This document shows, piece after piece, positions 33,484-41,808 of a stretch of DNA of 62,299 bases (its first letter is position 1; the number at the start of each line of letters is the position of its first letter). The stretch is from assembly GCF_016613415.1 (NCBI RefSeq), contig NZ_JACWCT010000187.1:1-62299 (forward strand), read 5' to 3'. The position numbers and the translations under genes are program-made. The notes below the pieces were generated by a model. That model worked only from the letters and a program-made list of their open reading frames with translations. It was not told the DNA's origin and searched no databases. The stretch comes from Methylobacterium ajmalii (lineage in GTDB: Bacteria; Pseudomonadota; Alphaproteobacteria; Rhizobiales; Beijerinckiaceae).

Positions 33484-34448
33484 GCGGCCATCGCCGCCAG
33501 GATGGTCTCGGCCCGGTGGCGGTAGGTGTGGGCGTCGAGCACCCGGGCGCGGGCGCGCTCCGCCATCGCCAGGAAGGCGGCGGGCTCGCGGTGGGAGCGG
33601 GCGATCGCCTCCGCGATCTCCTGCACGTCGTCGAAGAGCAGGATCTCGCGGCCCTCGTCGAGGTAGTCCAGGATCTCGAGGCCGGCGGTAAAGCAGAGCT
33701 GCGGGGTGCCGGCCAGCGCCGCCTCGAACACCCGCGGCCCGGGCGTCGAGGCCGGCAACCGGTAGCGCCGGTTGGCGATGTCGAGGTCGCGGCCGACCGC
33801 GAGGACGAGGCGGGCCGCGCTCGTCCGGTCGGCCATCGCGGCCGCGCTCAGGCGGGTGTTCTCGGCAAACGCCAGCGAGGCCGGCCAGCCAGTGCCGAAA
33901 ACCTCGACCCGGTGCCCCGACAGGCTCGGCTGGGCGCGCTCGAGGAGGGCGATCCGGTTGGGAAAGGCCGCGCCGCAGAAGAACAGGTCGAGGGTCCGCT
34001 CGGCCATCGGCCGCACCGGCCGCAGGTGCGTCCGGCGGCAGGCGGCGAGCGGCAGGTGCGAGACCGAAGGATGCCGGTAATGCGGCAGGGCCCAGCGGTC
34101 GTTGGTGAAGAGGTGGTCGGCCAGGGCCTCGGCCCGGAGCGCGTAGTCGAACTCGTAGGGGTCGTCGTGCAGCCAGAAGGCGAGGCGGGCCCCCGCCCGC
34201 CGGGCGCTCCGCGCCAGGGAGCGCAGGGGCGCGGCCTCCACGGCGACGCTGCCGAGGCCCACGACGAGGCTCGGGCGAAACCCCGCGATCGCCTCCTCGG
34301 CGAGCTCGAGCGGGCTGTCCCGCACCGCGCCCGCATCGAGCACCTCGGCGAAGCCGTCGCGCAGATAGGCGCGGATCGCCGCGTTGTGGTTGACCGCGTC
34401 CGGGCTCAGGCTCGTGACCAGGACCTTCGCGGAAGCTGTGGGGCGCAT
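33480..34448 (-). CDS. CgeB-like glycosyltransferase
   Basis: 322-aa protein of the CgeB/GT-B group. N-terminal KVLVTSLSPDAVNHNAAIR, a central LDLFFCGAAFPNRIALLERA block and C-terminal TPGPRVFEAALAGTPQLCF are shared with domain 1 of the next gene, indicating paralogy. ATG 34448 (MRPTASAKV) is chosen; a TTG at 34493 extends it by 15 residues without a better ribosome site. It overlaps the following large glycosyltransferase by 4 bp. Donor and acceptor are unknown. Confidence 0.82.
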   Translation of the reverse strand: MRPTASAKVLVTSLSPDAVNHNAAIRAYLRDGFAEVLDAGAVRDSPLELAEEAIAGFRPSLVVGLGSVAVEAAPLRSLARSARRAGARLAFWLHDDPYEFDYALRAEALADHLFTNDRWALPHYRHPSVSHLPLAACRRTHLRPVRPMAERTLDLFFCGAAFPNRIALLERAQPSLSGHRVEVFGTGWPASLAFAENTRLSAAAMADRTSAARLVLAVGRDLDIANRRYRLPASTPGPRVFEAALAGTPQLCFTAGLEILDYLDEGREILLFDDVQEIAEAIARSHREPAAFLAMAERARARVLDAHTYRHRAETILAAMAA

Positions 34449-34769
34449 GCGGACCGGTCGGGAGGAGGGGGCGGATGATGGCGAAACACGCAAATGCCGC
34501 CGAGATCAAGGCTCTGCCCTCGCCGCGTCCTCCCCGCATCCCCGGGGGCGGGGCCGGGTGCGCGTTCCCGACGGGCGATCCGGAGCGCGCCTCGAGCCGC
34601 GATCCGCCGGTTCCCCGCCGCGGCCGGAGCGTCGGCATCGGCGACACGCCCCCGCGCGCGTGGTAGCGTCACCCATCATGACCGTCCTCCCGCTTTCGTC
34701 ACGTCACCCCGTCGCGTCCCCGCGCCGGCCCACGGCCCTTGCGCGGCCCGTCCTGCGCGGTCTGCCCGG
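34449..34769. promoter_or_regulatory. Divergent intergenic region, glycosyltransferases / hybrid kinase
   Basis: 321 bp. Short open frames exist on both strands (for example 34475-34666, plus) but the codon pattern looks like low-complexity GC sequence and none has a family match. I see no clear promoter or repeat. Confidence 0.3.
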
Positions 34770-37535
34770 ATGAGCGACGTGACGCCGGGACTGGATTACC
34801 GCCGCCTCTTCGACGCCTCGCCCGAGCCCTGCCTGGTCCTCGATGCCGAGGGCCGCATCCTCGCGGCGAACCGCGCCTATCGCGACGCGGCCGGTGGGCG
34901 CGACGACCTCCCGGGACTGCGCCTGCACGAGGTCTTTCCCGCCGAGGCCGCCCTCGTCGGGCCGATCGAGGCCTCGCTCGCCCGCGCGCTCGCCACCGGG
35001 CGGCCCGACGCCCTGACGCTGCCCTATCCGGGTCGCACCGGCCCGGACGGCGCCCCGGCGGGGCGCTGCCGGCGCATCACCCACAGCCCGGTGCCGGGCG
35101 CCGACGGCGCGGCCCCCATGGTGCTCCACCGCGTCGGCGAGCCGCCGGCGGCCGACGACGGGGCAGGGCGCCCGGCGCTCGATCCCGCGGCCGGCCTGGA
35201 GGCGGACGGCGACCTGCAGGCGGCGCATGCCCGGCGGGACCTCGTCTTCCAGCAGATGCCGGGCTTCGTCGCCGTGCTGCGCGGGCCCTGCCACCTCTTC
35301 GAGTACGTCAACGACGCCTACGTGGCGATCGCCGGGTCGCGCGACTTCCTCGGGCGCACCGTGCGGGAGGTGTTTCCCGAACTTGCCGATCAGGGCTTCT
35401 ACGAACTCCTCGACAAGGTCTACCGCACCGGCCGGCCCTTCGCCGCCCGCGCCCTGCCGATCCGGCTCGGCCACGAGGAGGCCGACCGGGCGATCGACCT
35501 CCTGTACCAGCCGCTGCGGGACGGGGAGGGCACGGTCACCGGCATCTTCGTCGGCGGCTACGACGTCACCGAGCAGGTCCGCTCCCAGGCGGCGCTGCGC
35601 GACAGCGAGGAGCGCTACCGCACGCTGCTCGACAGCCTCGACGTCGGCTTCTGCATCCTCGAGATGAAGTTCGACGAGGCGGGCCGCGCGATCGACTACC
35701 GGATCGCCGAGGCCAACCCGGCCTTCGCCCGCCAGACCGGTGCCGACGTGGCGGGCCTGTGGGTGAGCGAGTTCGCCCCCGACCTCGAGCGGTACTGGTT
35801 CGACACCTACGGCCGCGTCGCGCTCACCGGCGAGCCGATCCACTTCGAGAACCAGGCCGACGTGTTCGGGCGCTGGTTCGACGTGCGGGCGCTGCGGATC
35901 GGCGATCCGGCGCAGGCGCGGGTCGCGGTGTTCTTCAGCGACATCTCGGACCGCAAGCGGATGGAGGAGGCGCTGCGTGTCCTCAACGCCTCGCTCGAGG
36001 CGCAGGTCGCCGAGCGCACGGCCGAGCGCGACCAGATCTGGCAGGCCTCGACCGACCTGTTCTGCGTCGCCAGCTTCGAGGGCCGCCTCGTCAGCCTCAA
36101 CCCGGCCTGGACGGCGCTCCTCGGCTGGAGCGTGGGCGAACTGCTCGGCCGCCCGTTCCTCGATTTCGTCCACCCGGACGACCGCCCGGCGACGAAGGCC
36201 GCGGCCGAGGCTCTCGCCCGCGGCGAGCCGCAGCCGAACTTCGAGAACCGCTACCGGCACCGCGACGGTTCCCACCGCTGGCTGTCCTGGAACGCCGTGC
36301 CCCGGGACGGGCGCATCTACGCGACGGTCCGCGACGTGACGGCGGTCCGGGCCCAGGCCGCCGCCCTGGCCCAGGCCGAGGAGGCCCTGCGCCAGTCGCA
36401 GAAGATGGAGGCGGTGGGCCAGCTCACCGGCGGGGTCGCCCACGACTTCAACAACCTGCTCACGATCATCCGCTCGTCGGTGGATTTTCTGCGCCGGCCC
36501 GAGCTGCCGGAGGCGCGGAAACGCCGCTACCTCGACGCGGTCTCCGACACGGTGGACCGGGCCGCCAAGCTCACCGGCCAGCTCCTCGCCTTCGCCCGCC
36601 GCCAGGCCCTGTCGCCGGCGGTGTTCGACGTCGGCGAGAAGGTGCGCGGCGTCGCCGACATGATCGACACGGTCACCGGCGCGCGGGTGCGGGTGGTGGT
36701 CGAGGTGCCCGACCATCCGTGCTTCGTGCGCGCCGACCTCAGCCAGTTCGAGACCGCGCTCATCAACATGGCGGTCAACGCCCGCGACGCCATGGACGGC
36801 CAGGGCACGCTCACCCTGACGCTGACCTGCGGTGCCGCGATGCCGCCGATCCGGGGACACGCCGGCTCGCAGAACGCCTTCGCGGCGGTCTCGCTCACCG
36901 ATACCGGGCCCGGCGTGCCGCCGGACCTGATCGGCCGCATCTTCGAGCCGTTCTTCACCACCAAGGAGGTCGGCCGCGGCACGGGGCTGGGCCTGTCGCA
37001 GGTCTTCGGCTTCGCCAAGCAGTCGGGCGGCGACGTCGACGTGACGAGCAGTCCCGGCCGCGGCGCCACCTTCACGCTCTACCTGCCGGAGGCGCCGGCC
37101 ATGAGCGAGTCCGGCGACGGGGCTGCCGCCGACGCGCCGGCCTCGCCGATCGGTGCCGGCGAGAGCGTGCTGGTCGTCGAGGACAACATCGAGGTCGGCC
37201 GCTTCTGCACGCAGATCCTCCAGGATCTCGGCTACCGCACCACCTGGGCCACCAACGCCGAGGAGGCGCTGGAACGGCTCGGGCCGGACGGGGCGGGGTT
37301 CGACGTGGTGTTCTCCGACGTGGTGATGCCCGGCATGGGCGGGCTCGCGCTCGCCCACGAGCTGCGGCGCCGGATGCCGGGCCTGCCGGTGGTGCTCGCC
37401 TCCGGCTACAGCCACGTGCTCGCCCAGGACGACGCCCACGGCTTCGAGCTCCTGCACAAGCCGTACTCGGCCGAGCAGCTCGGCCACATCCTGCGCCGGG
37501 TCGCCCGGCCGGGACGGCCGCGCCGGACGGCCTGA
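34770..37535 (+). CDS. Soluble hybrid sensor histidine kinase with four PAS domains
   Basis: 921-aa kinase without membrane helices. PAS domains lie at about 8-115 (LFDASPEPCLVLDAEGRILAAN), 150-275 (FQQMPGFVAVLRGP), 285-405 and 425-540 (the last a PAS-PAC with YRHRDGSHRWLSWNAVPRDG). The HisKA block KMEAVGQLTGGVAHDFNNLL has phospho-acceptor His558; an HATPase domain (about 660-780; DTGPGVPPDLIGRIFEPFFTTK) follows. A C-terminal receiver has Asp850 (FSDVVMPGMGG). ATG 34770 is the first codon that starts directly before PAS1; upstream frame residues look non-coding. No DNA-binding partner is adjacent, and the input signal is unknown. Confidence 0.93.
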   Translation: MSDVTPGLDYRRLFDASPEPCLVLDAEGRILAANRAYRDAAGGRDDLPGLRLHEVFPAEAALVGPIEASLARALATGRPDALTLPYPGRTGPDGAPAGRCRRITHSPVPGADGAAPMVLHRVGEPPAADDGAGRPALDPAAGLEADGDLQAAHARRDLVFQQMPGFVAVLRGPCHLFEYVNDAYVAIAGSRDFLGRTVREVFPELADQGFYELLDKVYRTGRPFAARALPIRLGHEEADRAIDLLYQPLRDGEGTVTGIFVGGYDVTEQVRSQAALRDSEERYRTLLDSLDVGFCILEMKFDEAGRAIDYRIAEANPAFARQTGADVAGLWVSEFAPDLERYWFDTYGRVALTGEPIHFENQADVFGRWFDVRALRIGDPAQARVAVFFSDISDRKRMEEALRVLNASLEAQVAERTAERDQIWQASTDLFCVASFEGRLVSLNPAWTALLGWSVGELLGRPFLDFVHPDDRPATKAAAEALARGEPQPNFENRYRHRDGSHRWLSWNAVPRDGRIYATVRDVTAVRAQAAALAQAEEALRQSQKMEAVGQLTGGVAHDFNNLLTIIRSSVDFLRRPELPEARKRRYLDAVSDTVDRAAKLTGQLLAFARRQALSPAVFDVGEKVRGVADMIDTVTGARVRVVVEVPDHPCFVRADLSQFETALINMAVNARDAMDGQGTLTLTLTCGAAMPPIRGHAGSQNAFAAVSLTDTGPGVPPDLIGRIFEPFFTTKEVGRGTGLGLSQVFGFAKQSGGDVDVTSSPGRGATFTLYLPEAPAMSESGDGAAADAPASPIGAGESVLVVEDNIEVGRFCTQILQDLGYRTTWATNAEEALERLGPDGAGFDVVFSDVVMPGMGGLALAHELRRRMPGLPVVLASGYSHVLAQDDAHGFELLHKPYSAEQLGHILRRVARPGRPRRTA

Positions 37536-37574
37536 CCCGGGCGACGCGGGGCCGAGCGCCGCCCGGGGACGCCG

Positions 37575-38504
37575 TTAGGGCCTCGGCGCGGCCTGCCCGG
37601 GCGTCCCTTGGGGGGCCGTTTGGCCCGGAGCCATTTGGCCGGGTTCGGCGCCGGGCTGTCCGGGCAGCTCGACCGGCTTGCCGTCGTTGAGGTCGCGGCC
37701 GGCATTCGGGTCGGTGCCGGTGCGCTGCAGGTGGGCGCGCATCTGCCACTGGTACTTGGCAATGCCGTGCTCGACCTCCTGGAGCAGGTTCGAGGTGGTG
37801 GGGTCGATGTCCTCCGTCACCTTGATGCCCCGGTTCACCTCCTCGCCGACGCGCTTGTAGGCCTGGGTGAACCAGGCCAGGACCTGGGCGTCGTCGAGGA
37901 AGCCGCCCGGAATCTCCGGCACGCCCGAGGTCCGCACGATGGTGTTGGCCCGCCCGTCCGCCGAGGCGCCGACGGCGAGCAGCCGCTCGGCGATGGTGTC
38001 GGCGTATTTCGACAGGCCCTCGTAATGCTCCTGCAGCAGCAGGTGCAGCGGGTAGTACAGGGTGCCGGAGACGTTCCAGTGCGCCTGCTTGGTCTGGAGC
38101 TGGAGCTGCTGCAGCTCGGTCAGCGTCTGCTGCAGGGCGCCGATGTCCTTGCGCAGCGCATCCTCGCCGGCGCCGAGGTCGATCCAGGGCTGGCGGCTGA
38201 TCTCGTTCGTCGGAAAGGCGCCGGTCGGCTGGCGGCTCGCGACCGGCGTGGGCGAGGCCCGGCGCACCGCGTCGCTGCGGGCCGCCGCGGCCTGGGAATC
38301 GCCCGCGGGCGCGGCGGGCTGGCCGCTGGAAGCCCCGGCGGCCGGTCCGGTGGCCTCTGCGACCCGGATGCGGGCGAGGATCGCGGCCGCCCCGGGGGCA
38401 CCCGCCGTGCCGGTAGGCACGGTCCCGGTGGCGGCCAGCGCCGGCGACAGGGTGGCGGAGCCGGCGAGGAGCAGCGCGGCGAACGCGCGGAGGGAGTGGG
38501 TCAT
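37575..38504 (-). CDS. Dps/ferritin-like protein with signal peptide
   Basis: 309-aa protein, far longer than ordinary Dps (about 160-180 aa). A Sec signal peptide (MTHSLRAFAALLLAGSATLSPALAA) and an Ala/Pro/Gly-rich segment (about 25-105) precede the Dps four-helix domain (about 110-275). It shows QTKQAHWNVSG, and LLQEHYEGLSKYADTIAERLLAVG with the His, Asp and Glu of the inter-subunit ferroxidase site. A Pro/Gln/Gly-rich tail ends the protein (PGQPGAEPGQMAPGQ). Ordinary Dps is cytoplasmic and protects DNA; an exported version would store or detoxify iron and peroxide outside the cytoplasm. ATG 38504 is the only plausible start for the leader. Confidence 0.88.
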   Translation of the reverse strand: MTHSLRAFAALLLAGSATLSPALAATGTVPTGTAGAPGAAAILARIRVAEATGPAAGASSGQPAAPAGDSQAAAARSDAVRRASPTPVASRQPTGAFPTNEISRQPWIDLGAGEDALRKDIGALQQTLTELQQLQLQTKQAHWNVSGTLYYPLHLLLQEHYEGLSKYADTIAERLLAVGASADGRANTIVRTSGVPEIPGGFLDDAQVLAWFTQAYKRVGEEVNRGIKVTEDIDPTTSNLLQEVEHGIAKYQWQMRAHLQRTGTDPNAGRDLNDGKPVELPGQPGAEPGQMAPGQTAPQGTPGQAAPRP

Positions 38505-38681
38505 CAGAACGATCCGAGGTTGCGGCGGCGTCGGGACCGATCGGCCCGGCGCCCGCATCTCAAGGAATCCGGCGGAGCGCCGTTCCTGAATGACAAGGAA
38601 TTTAGTCTCACGTACCACGGGGCCGGCCCTGTGGCCCGGGGGCGCGAACAGCGCCTGTCCGTCCGATCTCCCGAAGTGTTC

Positions 38682-38697
38682 CATAATGCTAATTATG
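38682..38697. promoter_or_regulatory. AT-rich dyad, possible metal- or redox-regulator site
   Basis: CATAAT-GCTA-ATTATG, a perfect 6-4-6 inverted repeat about 180 bp upstream of the exported Dps start. Regulator unknown. Confidence 0.4.
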
Positions 38698-38748
38698 CGA
38701 CTCGCGGATCGGGGTGCGCTGCCTGTGTCTGCCGGGCTCCGGCCCCCC

Positions 38749-38774
38749 GCCCCGCGAGAAAAAACCCGCGGGGC
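38749..38774. terminator. Hairpin after the dgo operon
   Basis: GCCCCGCG (38749-38756) pairs with CGCGGGGC (38767-38774), with a loop containing AAAAAA on the plus strand. It sits 15 bp beyond the minus-strand aldolase stop. Confidence 0.45.
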
Positions 38775-38788
38775 GTCGCGCCGGGTCG

Positions 38789-39421
38789 TCAGAGCGCCGC
38801 GATCAGCGTCCGGGCCTTGGCGGCGACCTGTTCGGGCGTGTCGCCGGGCTTGTAGAGCGAGGAGCCGCAGCCGTAGCCGCTGGCGCCGGCGGCGCGCCAG
38901 GCCGGGAGGCCGGCGGCATCGACTCCGCCGACCGGGATGAGCGGCGTGCCCGCCGGCAGCACCGCCCGCAGGGCCTTCAGCATCGGCGGACCGCCGGCCT
39001 CGGCGGGAAACAGCTTGAGCGCGTCGGCCCCGGCATCGAGCAGGCCGAACGCCTCGGCCGGGGTCAGGAAGCCCGGCATCGCCACCAGGCCGCGGGCCTT
39101 GGCGGCGCGCACCAGGGCCGGATCGGCGTGGGGCGTCACCAGCAGGCGGCCGCCCGCCCCGGCCACCGCCGCCACCTCGGCCTCGCGCCGGATCGTCCCG
39201 GCGCCGACGAGGGCCCGGTCGCCGAGGCGGGCCGCCAGGCGGCGCACGCTCTCGATCGGCTCGGGCGAGTTGAGCGGCACTTCGAGGATCGCCACGCCGG
39301 CGTCCACCAGCGCCTCGCCGACCGCCTCGACCTCGTCCGGCCGCACGCCGCGCAGGATCGCCACCAGCGGGCAGCGCGCCAGCCAGCCCGTCACGTCCGG
39401 GGTTCCGTCGTCGCGCATCAT
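38789..39421 (-). CDS. dgoA: 2-dehydro-3-deoxy-6-phosphogalactonate aldolase
   Basis: 210-aa class I KDPG/KDPGal aldolase that splits the phosphorylated keto acid into pyruvate and glyceraldehyde 3-phosphate. Markers: VAILRGVRPDEVEAVGEAL with the catalytic Glu region, GAGTIRREAEV and the Schiff-base Lys in ADALKLFPAE, plus PVGGVDAAG. The KLFPAEAGGP form is typical of KDPGal rather than KDPG aldolases. ATG 39421 overlaps the kinase stop (ATGATG), so expression is coupled. The operon handles D-galactonate-type sugars. Confidence 0.93.
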   Translation of the reverse strand: MMRDDGTPDVTGWLARCPLVAILRGVRPDEVEAVGEALVDAGVAILEVPLNSPEPIESVRRLAARLGDRALVGAGTIRREAEVAAVAGAGGRLLVTPHADPALVRAAKARGLVAMPGFLTPAEAFGLLDAGADALKLFPAEAGGPPMLKALRAVLPAGTPLIPVGGVDAAGLPAWRAAGASGYGCGSSLYKPGDTPEQVAAKARTLIAAL

Positions 39422-40311
39422 GCCCACTGGATCCTCTCCCCGATCAGCGCCAGGCCGCGGGCGGCCGCGTCGGGATCGCCGGGCACCGCCTCGCCGCCCT
39501 TGAGGGCGATCGCCCGGCCGTAGAGCGCCATCAGCGGGCCCGAGCCCACCAGGCGCACGAGCGCAGGTCCCGCCATGGCGGCGCCCTCGAGGGCGGCCGC
39601 GACCTCGTGCCCGATCAGCAGGCCCGACAGGTAGCTCGCCGCATCCTCCGGCGCGAGCCGGCCGAACAGCCCGAGGGTGCGGGTGCCGAACAGGTGGTGG
39701 AGCAATCCGCCGCCCTCCGCGGAGCGGGCGACGCCCGCCGCGAAGGCCGGCCCGACCTCCGCCGGCCCGGTCATCATCCGGCCCAGGATGGTATGGTCCT
39801 TGAGCGCCGCGAAGGCCTCGCCGGTCATGTGGGTGGAGAAGCCCGCGATGCGCCCGCCCGCGACCCGCACCCACTTGGCGTGGCTGCCCGGCAGGCAGAG
39901 GAGCGCGTCCTCGTCCGGCCGCGCGAGCGTCCCGACGACCTGGACCTCCTCGCCGCGCATCACCTCGGGCGTGCCCGCCGCGTCCGTGGCGCTCAGGCCC
40001 GGCACCAGCCGCACCGCGGCGCCCGGGAACGGCACCGGCACGACGGCGCCGGCGAGCGCGTCGAGCCCCGCCGGACAGGCGAGGTACGGCGCCTCCTGCC
40101 AGCCTTGGCGGCTGCCGACCATGCCGGCGAGCAGCACCCGGGTCTCCCCGTCCGCCAGCCAGTCGCCGACCATCTCGGTCAGCGCCGCCGGAAAGCCGCC
40201 CTCGGGCACCCGCAGGATGCCGCCGGCGCCCTCGCGCCGCGCCAGCACCGCTCCGTCCGGCGCGAGCCGGTAGGCACGGGCGCTGCTCGTTCCCCAATCC
40301 ACCGCGATCAT
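39418..40311 (-). CDS. dgoK: 2-dehydro-3-deoxygalactonokinase
   Basis: 297-aa sugar kinase that phosphorylates 2-dehydro-3-deoxygalactonate. N-terminal MIAVDWGTSSARAYRL is the phosphate-1 loop, and LCLPGSHAKWVRV and FSTHMTGEAFAAL are family blocks. ATG 40311 is unambiguous. It overlaps dgoA. No galactonate dehydratase or transporter is adjacent, so the upper pathway is elsewhere. The hmgA start lies 136 bp away on the opposite strand. Confidence 0.93.
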   Translation of the reverse strand: MIAVDWGTSSARAYRLAPDGAVLARREGAGGILRVPEGGFPAALTEMVGDWLADGETRVLLAGMVGSRQGWQEAPYLACPAGLDALAGAVVPVPFPGAAVRLVPGLSATDAAGTPEVMRGEEVQVVGTLARPDEDALLCLPGSHAKWVRVAGGRIAGFSTHMTGEAFAALKDHTILGRMMTGPAEVGPAFAAGVARSAEGGGLLHHLFGTRTLGLFGRLAPEDAASYLSGLLIGHEVAAALEGAAMAGPALVRLVGSGPLMALYGRAIALKGGEAVPGDPDAAARGLALIGERIQWA

Positions 40312-40400
40312 GCGCAACCCTGTGCCCCAAGGGCGGTGCACGCGCAACCGCGCCGCGCACCGCTTGACGCCGGTTTCGGCCGCTCCTATCCAGACGGAAA

Positions 40401-40416
40401 GGTTGCAACTGAAACC
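40401..40416. promoter_or_regulatory. Dyad upstream of hmgA, possible MarR-type operator
   Basis: GGTTGCAACTGAAACC is an imperfect 8-8 inverted repeat (6 of 8 pairs) holding the palindrome GTTGCAAC. It resembles the MarR palindrome at 6567-6580 (GTTGCG..CGCAAC) and lies 31 bp upstream of the hmgA start. Confidence 0.4.
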
Positions 40417-40446
40417 AATTCGACTGGGCAGGAAAGGACCGCCGCC

Positions 40447-41808
40447 ATGACGATCCAGGCGCCGTCCGGGCTTCGTCCCGCCGCGACAGGCTCGGGCTTG
40501 AGCCCAGGGTACATGTCTGGCTTCGGCAACGGCTTCGAGACCGAGGCGCTGCCGGGCGCCCTGCCGGTCGGCCGCAACTCGCCCCAGAAATGCCCCTACG
40601 GCCTCTACGCCGAGCAGCTCTCCGGCTCGCCCTTCACCGCGCCGCGCACCGCCAACGAGCGCTCCTGGCTCTACCGCATCCGCCCGACGGTCGCCCATTG
40701 GGGCGCGTTCCGGCCGGTCGATGCCCGCCTCTGGCTCACCGCCCCGGGCGGGACCGTCGACCTGCCGCCGGCGCCGCTGCGCTGGGACCCGGTGCCGATC
40801 CCGGCCGAGCCGCTGTCCTTCGTCGAGGGCATCCGCACCATGACGCTCGCCGGCGATGCGGGGGCGCAGGCCGGCATGGGCGCGCACCTCTATCTCGCCA
40901 CCCGGTCGATGCGGGACGAGTATTTCTATAACGCCGACGGCGAGATGCTGGTGGTGCCGCAGGAGGGTGGCCTGCGCTTCCGCACCGAGTTCGGGGTGAT
41001 CGAGGCCGGCCCCGGCGAGATCGTGGTGATCCCCCGCGGCGTGAAGATCGCCGTGGAGCTGCTCGACGGCCCGGCCCGGGGCTACCTCTGCGAGAATTAC
41101 GGCGGCGCCTTCACGCTGCCGGAGCGCGGCCCGATCGGCGCCAACTGCCTAGCCAACCAGCGCGACTTCCTCACGCCGGTCGCGGCCTACGAGGACCGCG
41201 ACGCCCCCGGCACGATGCTGGTGAAGTGGGGCGGCCGGCTCTGGGCGGCGGAGATCGCGCACTCGCCCCTCGACGTGGTCGCCTGGCACGGCAACTACGC
41301 GCCCTACAAGTACGACCTGCGCAAGTTCGCGCCGGTTGGCCCGATCCTGTTCGACCACGCCGACCCGTCGATCTTCACGGTGCTGACCTCGCCCTCCGAG
41401 ACACCCGGCACGGCCAACATCGACTTCGTGATCTTCTCCGACCGCTGGCTGGTGGCGGAAAACACCTTCCGGCCGCCCTGGTACCACCTCAACGTGATGA
41501 GCGAGTTCATGGGGCTGGTCTACGGCGTCTACGACGCCAAGACCGGCGGCGGCTTCCGGCCGGGCGGCGCCTCGCTGCACAACACGCTCCTGCCGCACGG
41601 GCCTGACGTCGACGCCTTCGAGAAGGCCTCGAACGTCGAGTTGAAGCCCCACAAGCTCGAGGGCACGCTGGCCTTCATGTTCGAGACGCGGTTTCCCCAG
41701 AAGGTCAGCCGCTTCGCCGCCGAGACCCCGGCGCTCCAGGCGGAGTACGGCGCCTACGGCCGCAAGCTGGAAAAGCACTTCGACCCGAACCGCCCGGAGC
41801 CGCGCTGA
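40447..41808 (+). CDS. hmgA: Homogentisate 1,2-dioxygenase
   Basis: 453-aa non-haem Fe(II) ring-cleavage enzyme that converts homogentisate to maleylacetoacetate in tyrosine and phenylalanine breakdown. Family markers are YMSGFGNGFETEALPGALP near the start, RSWLYRIRP, and the iron-ligand region PPWYHLNVMSEFMGLVYG (His and Glu) with the later His in LLPHGPD. Full length. ATG 40447 follows GGAAAGGACC. Its stop overlaps the fahA start (TGATG). Confidence 0.96.
   Translation: MTIQAPSGLRPAATGSGLSPGYMSGFGNGFETEALPGALPVGRNSPQKCPYGLYAEQLSGSPFTAPRTANERSWLYRIRPTVAHWGAFRPVDARLWLTAPGGTVDLPPAPLRWDPVPIPAEPLSFVEGIRTMTLAGDAGAQAGMGAHLYLATRSMRDEYFYNADGEMLVVPQEGGLRFRTEFGVIEAGPGEIVVIPRGVKIAVELLDGPARGYLCENYGGAFTLPERGPIGANCLANQRDFLTPVAAYEDRDAPGTMLVKWGGRLWAAEIAHSPLDVVAWHGNYAPYKYDLRKFAPVGPILFDHADPSIFTVLTSPSETPGTANIDFVIFSDRWLVAENTFRPPWYHLNVMSEFMGLVYGVYDAKTGGGFRPGGASLHNTLLPHGPDVDAFEKASNVELKPHKLEGTLAFMFETRFPQKVSRFAAETPALQAEYGAYGRKLEKHFDPNRPEPR

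Larger units (their letters stand above)
38505..38788. promoter_or_regulatory. Region upstream of exported dps
   Basis: 284 bp. It holds the AT-rich dyad CATAAT-GCTA-ATTATG (38682-38697), a possible operator, and near the other end a hairpin for the dgo operon. No gene is supported. Confidence 0.4.

Noticed and set aside
34475..34666. 63-codon frame upstream of the hybrid kinase
   Set aside because: Low-complexity composition, no family, and no convincing ribosome site.
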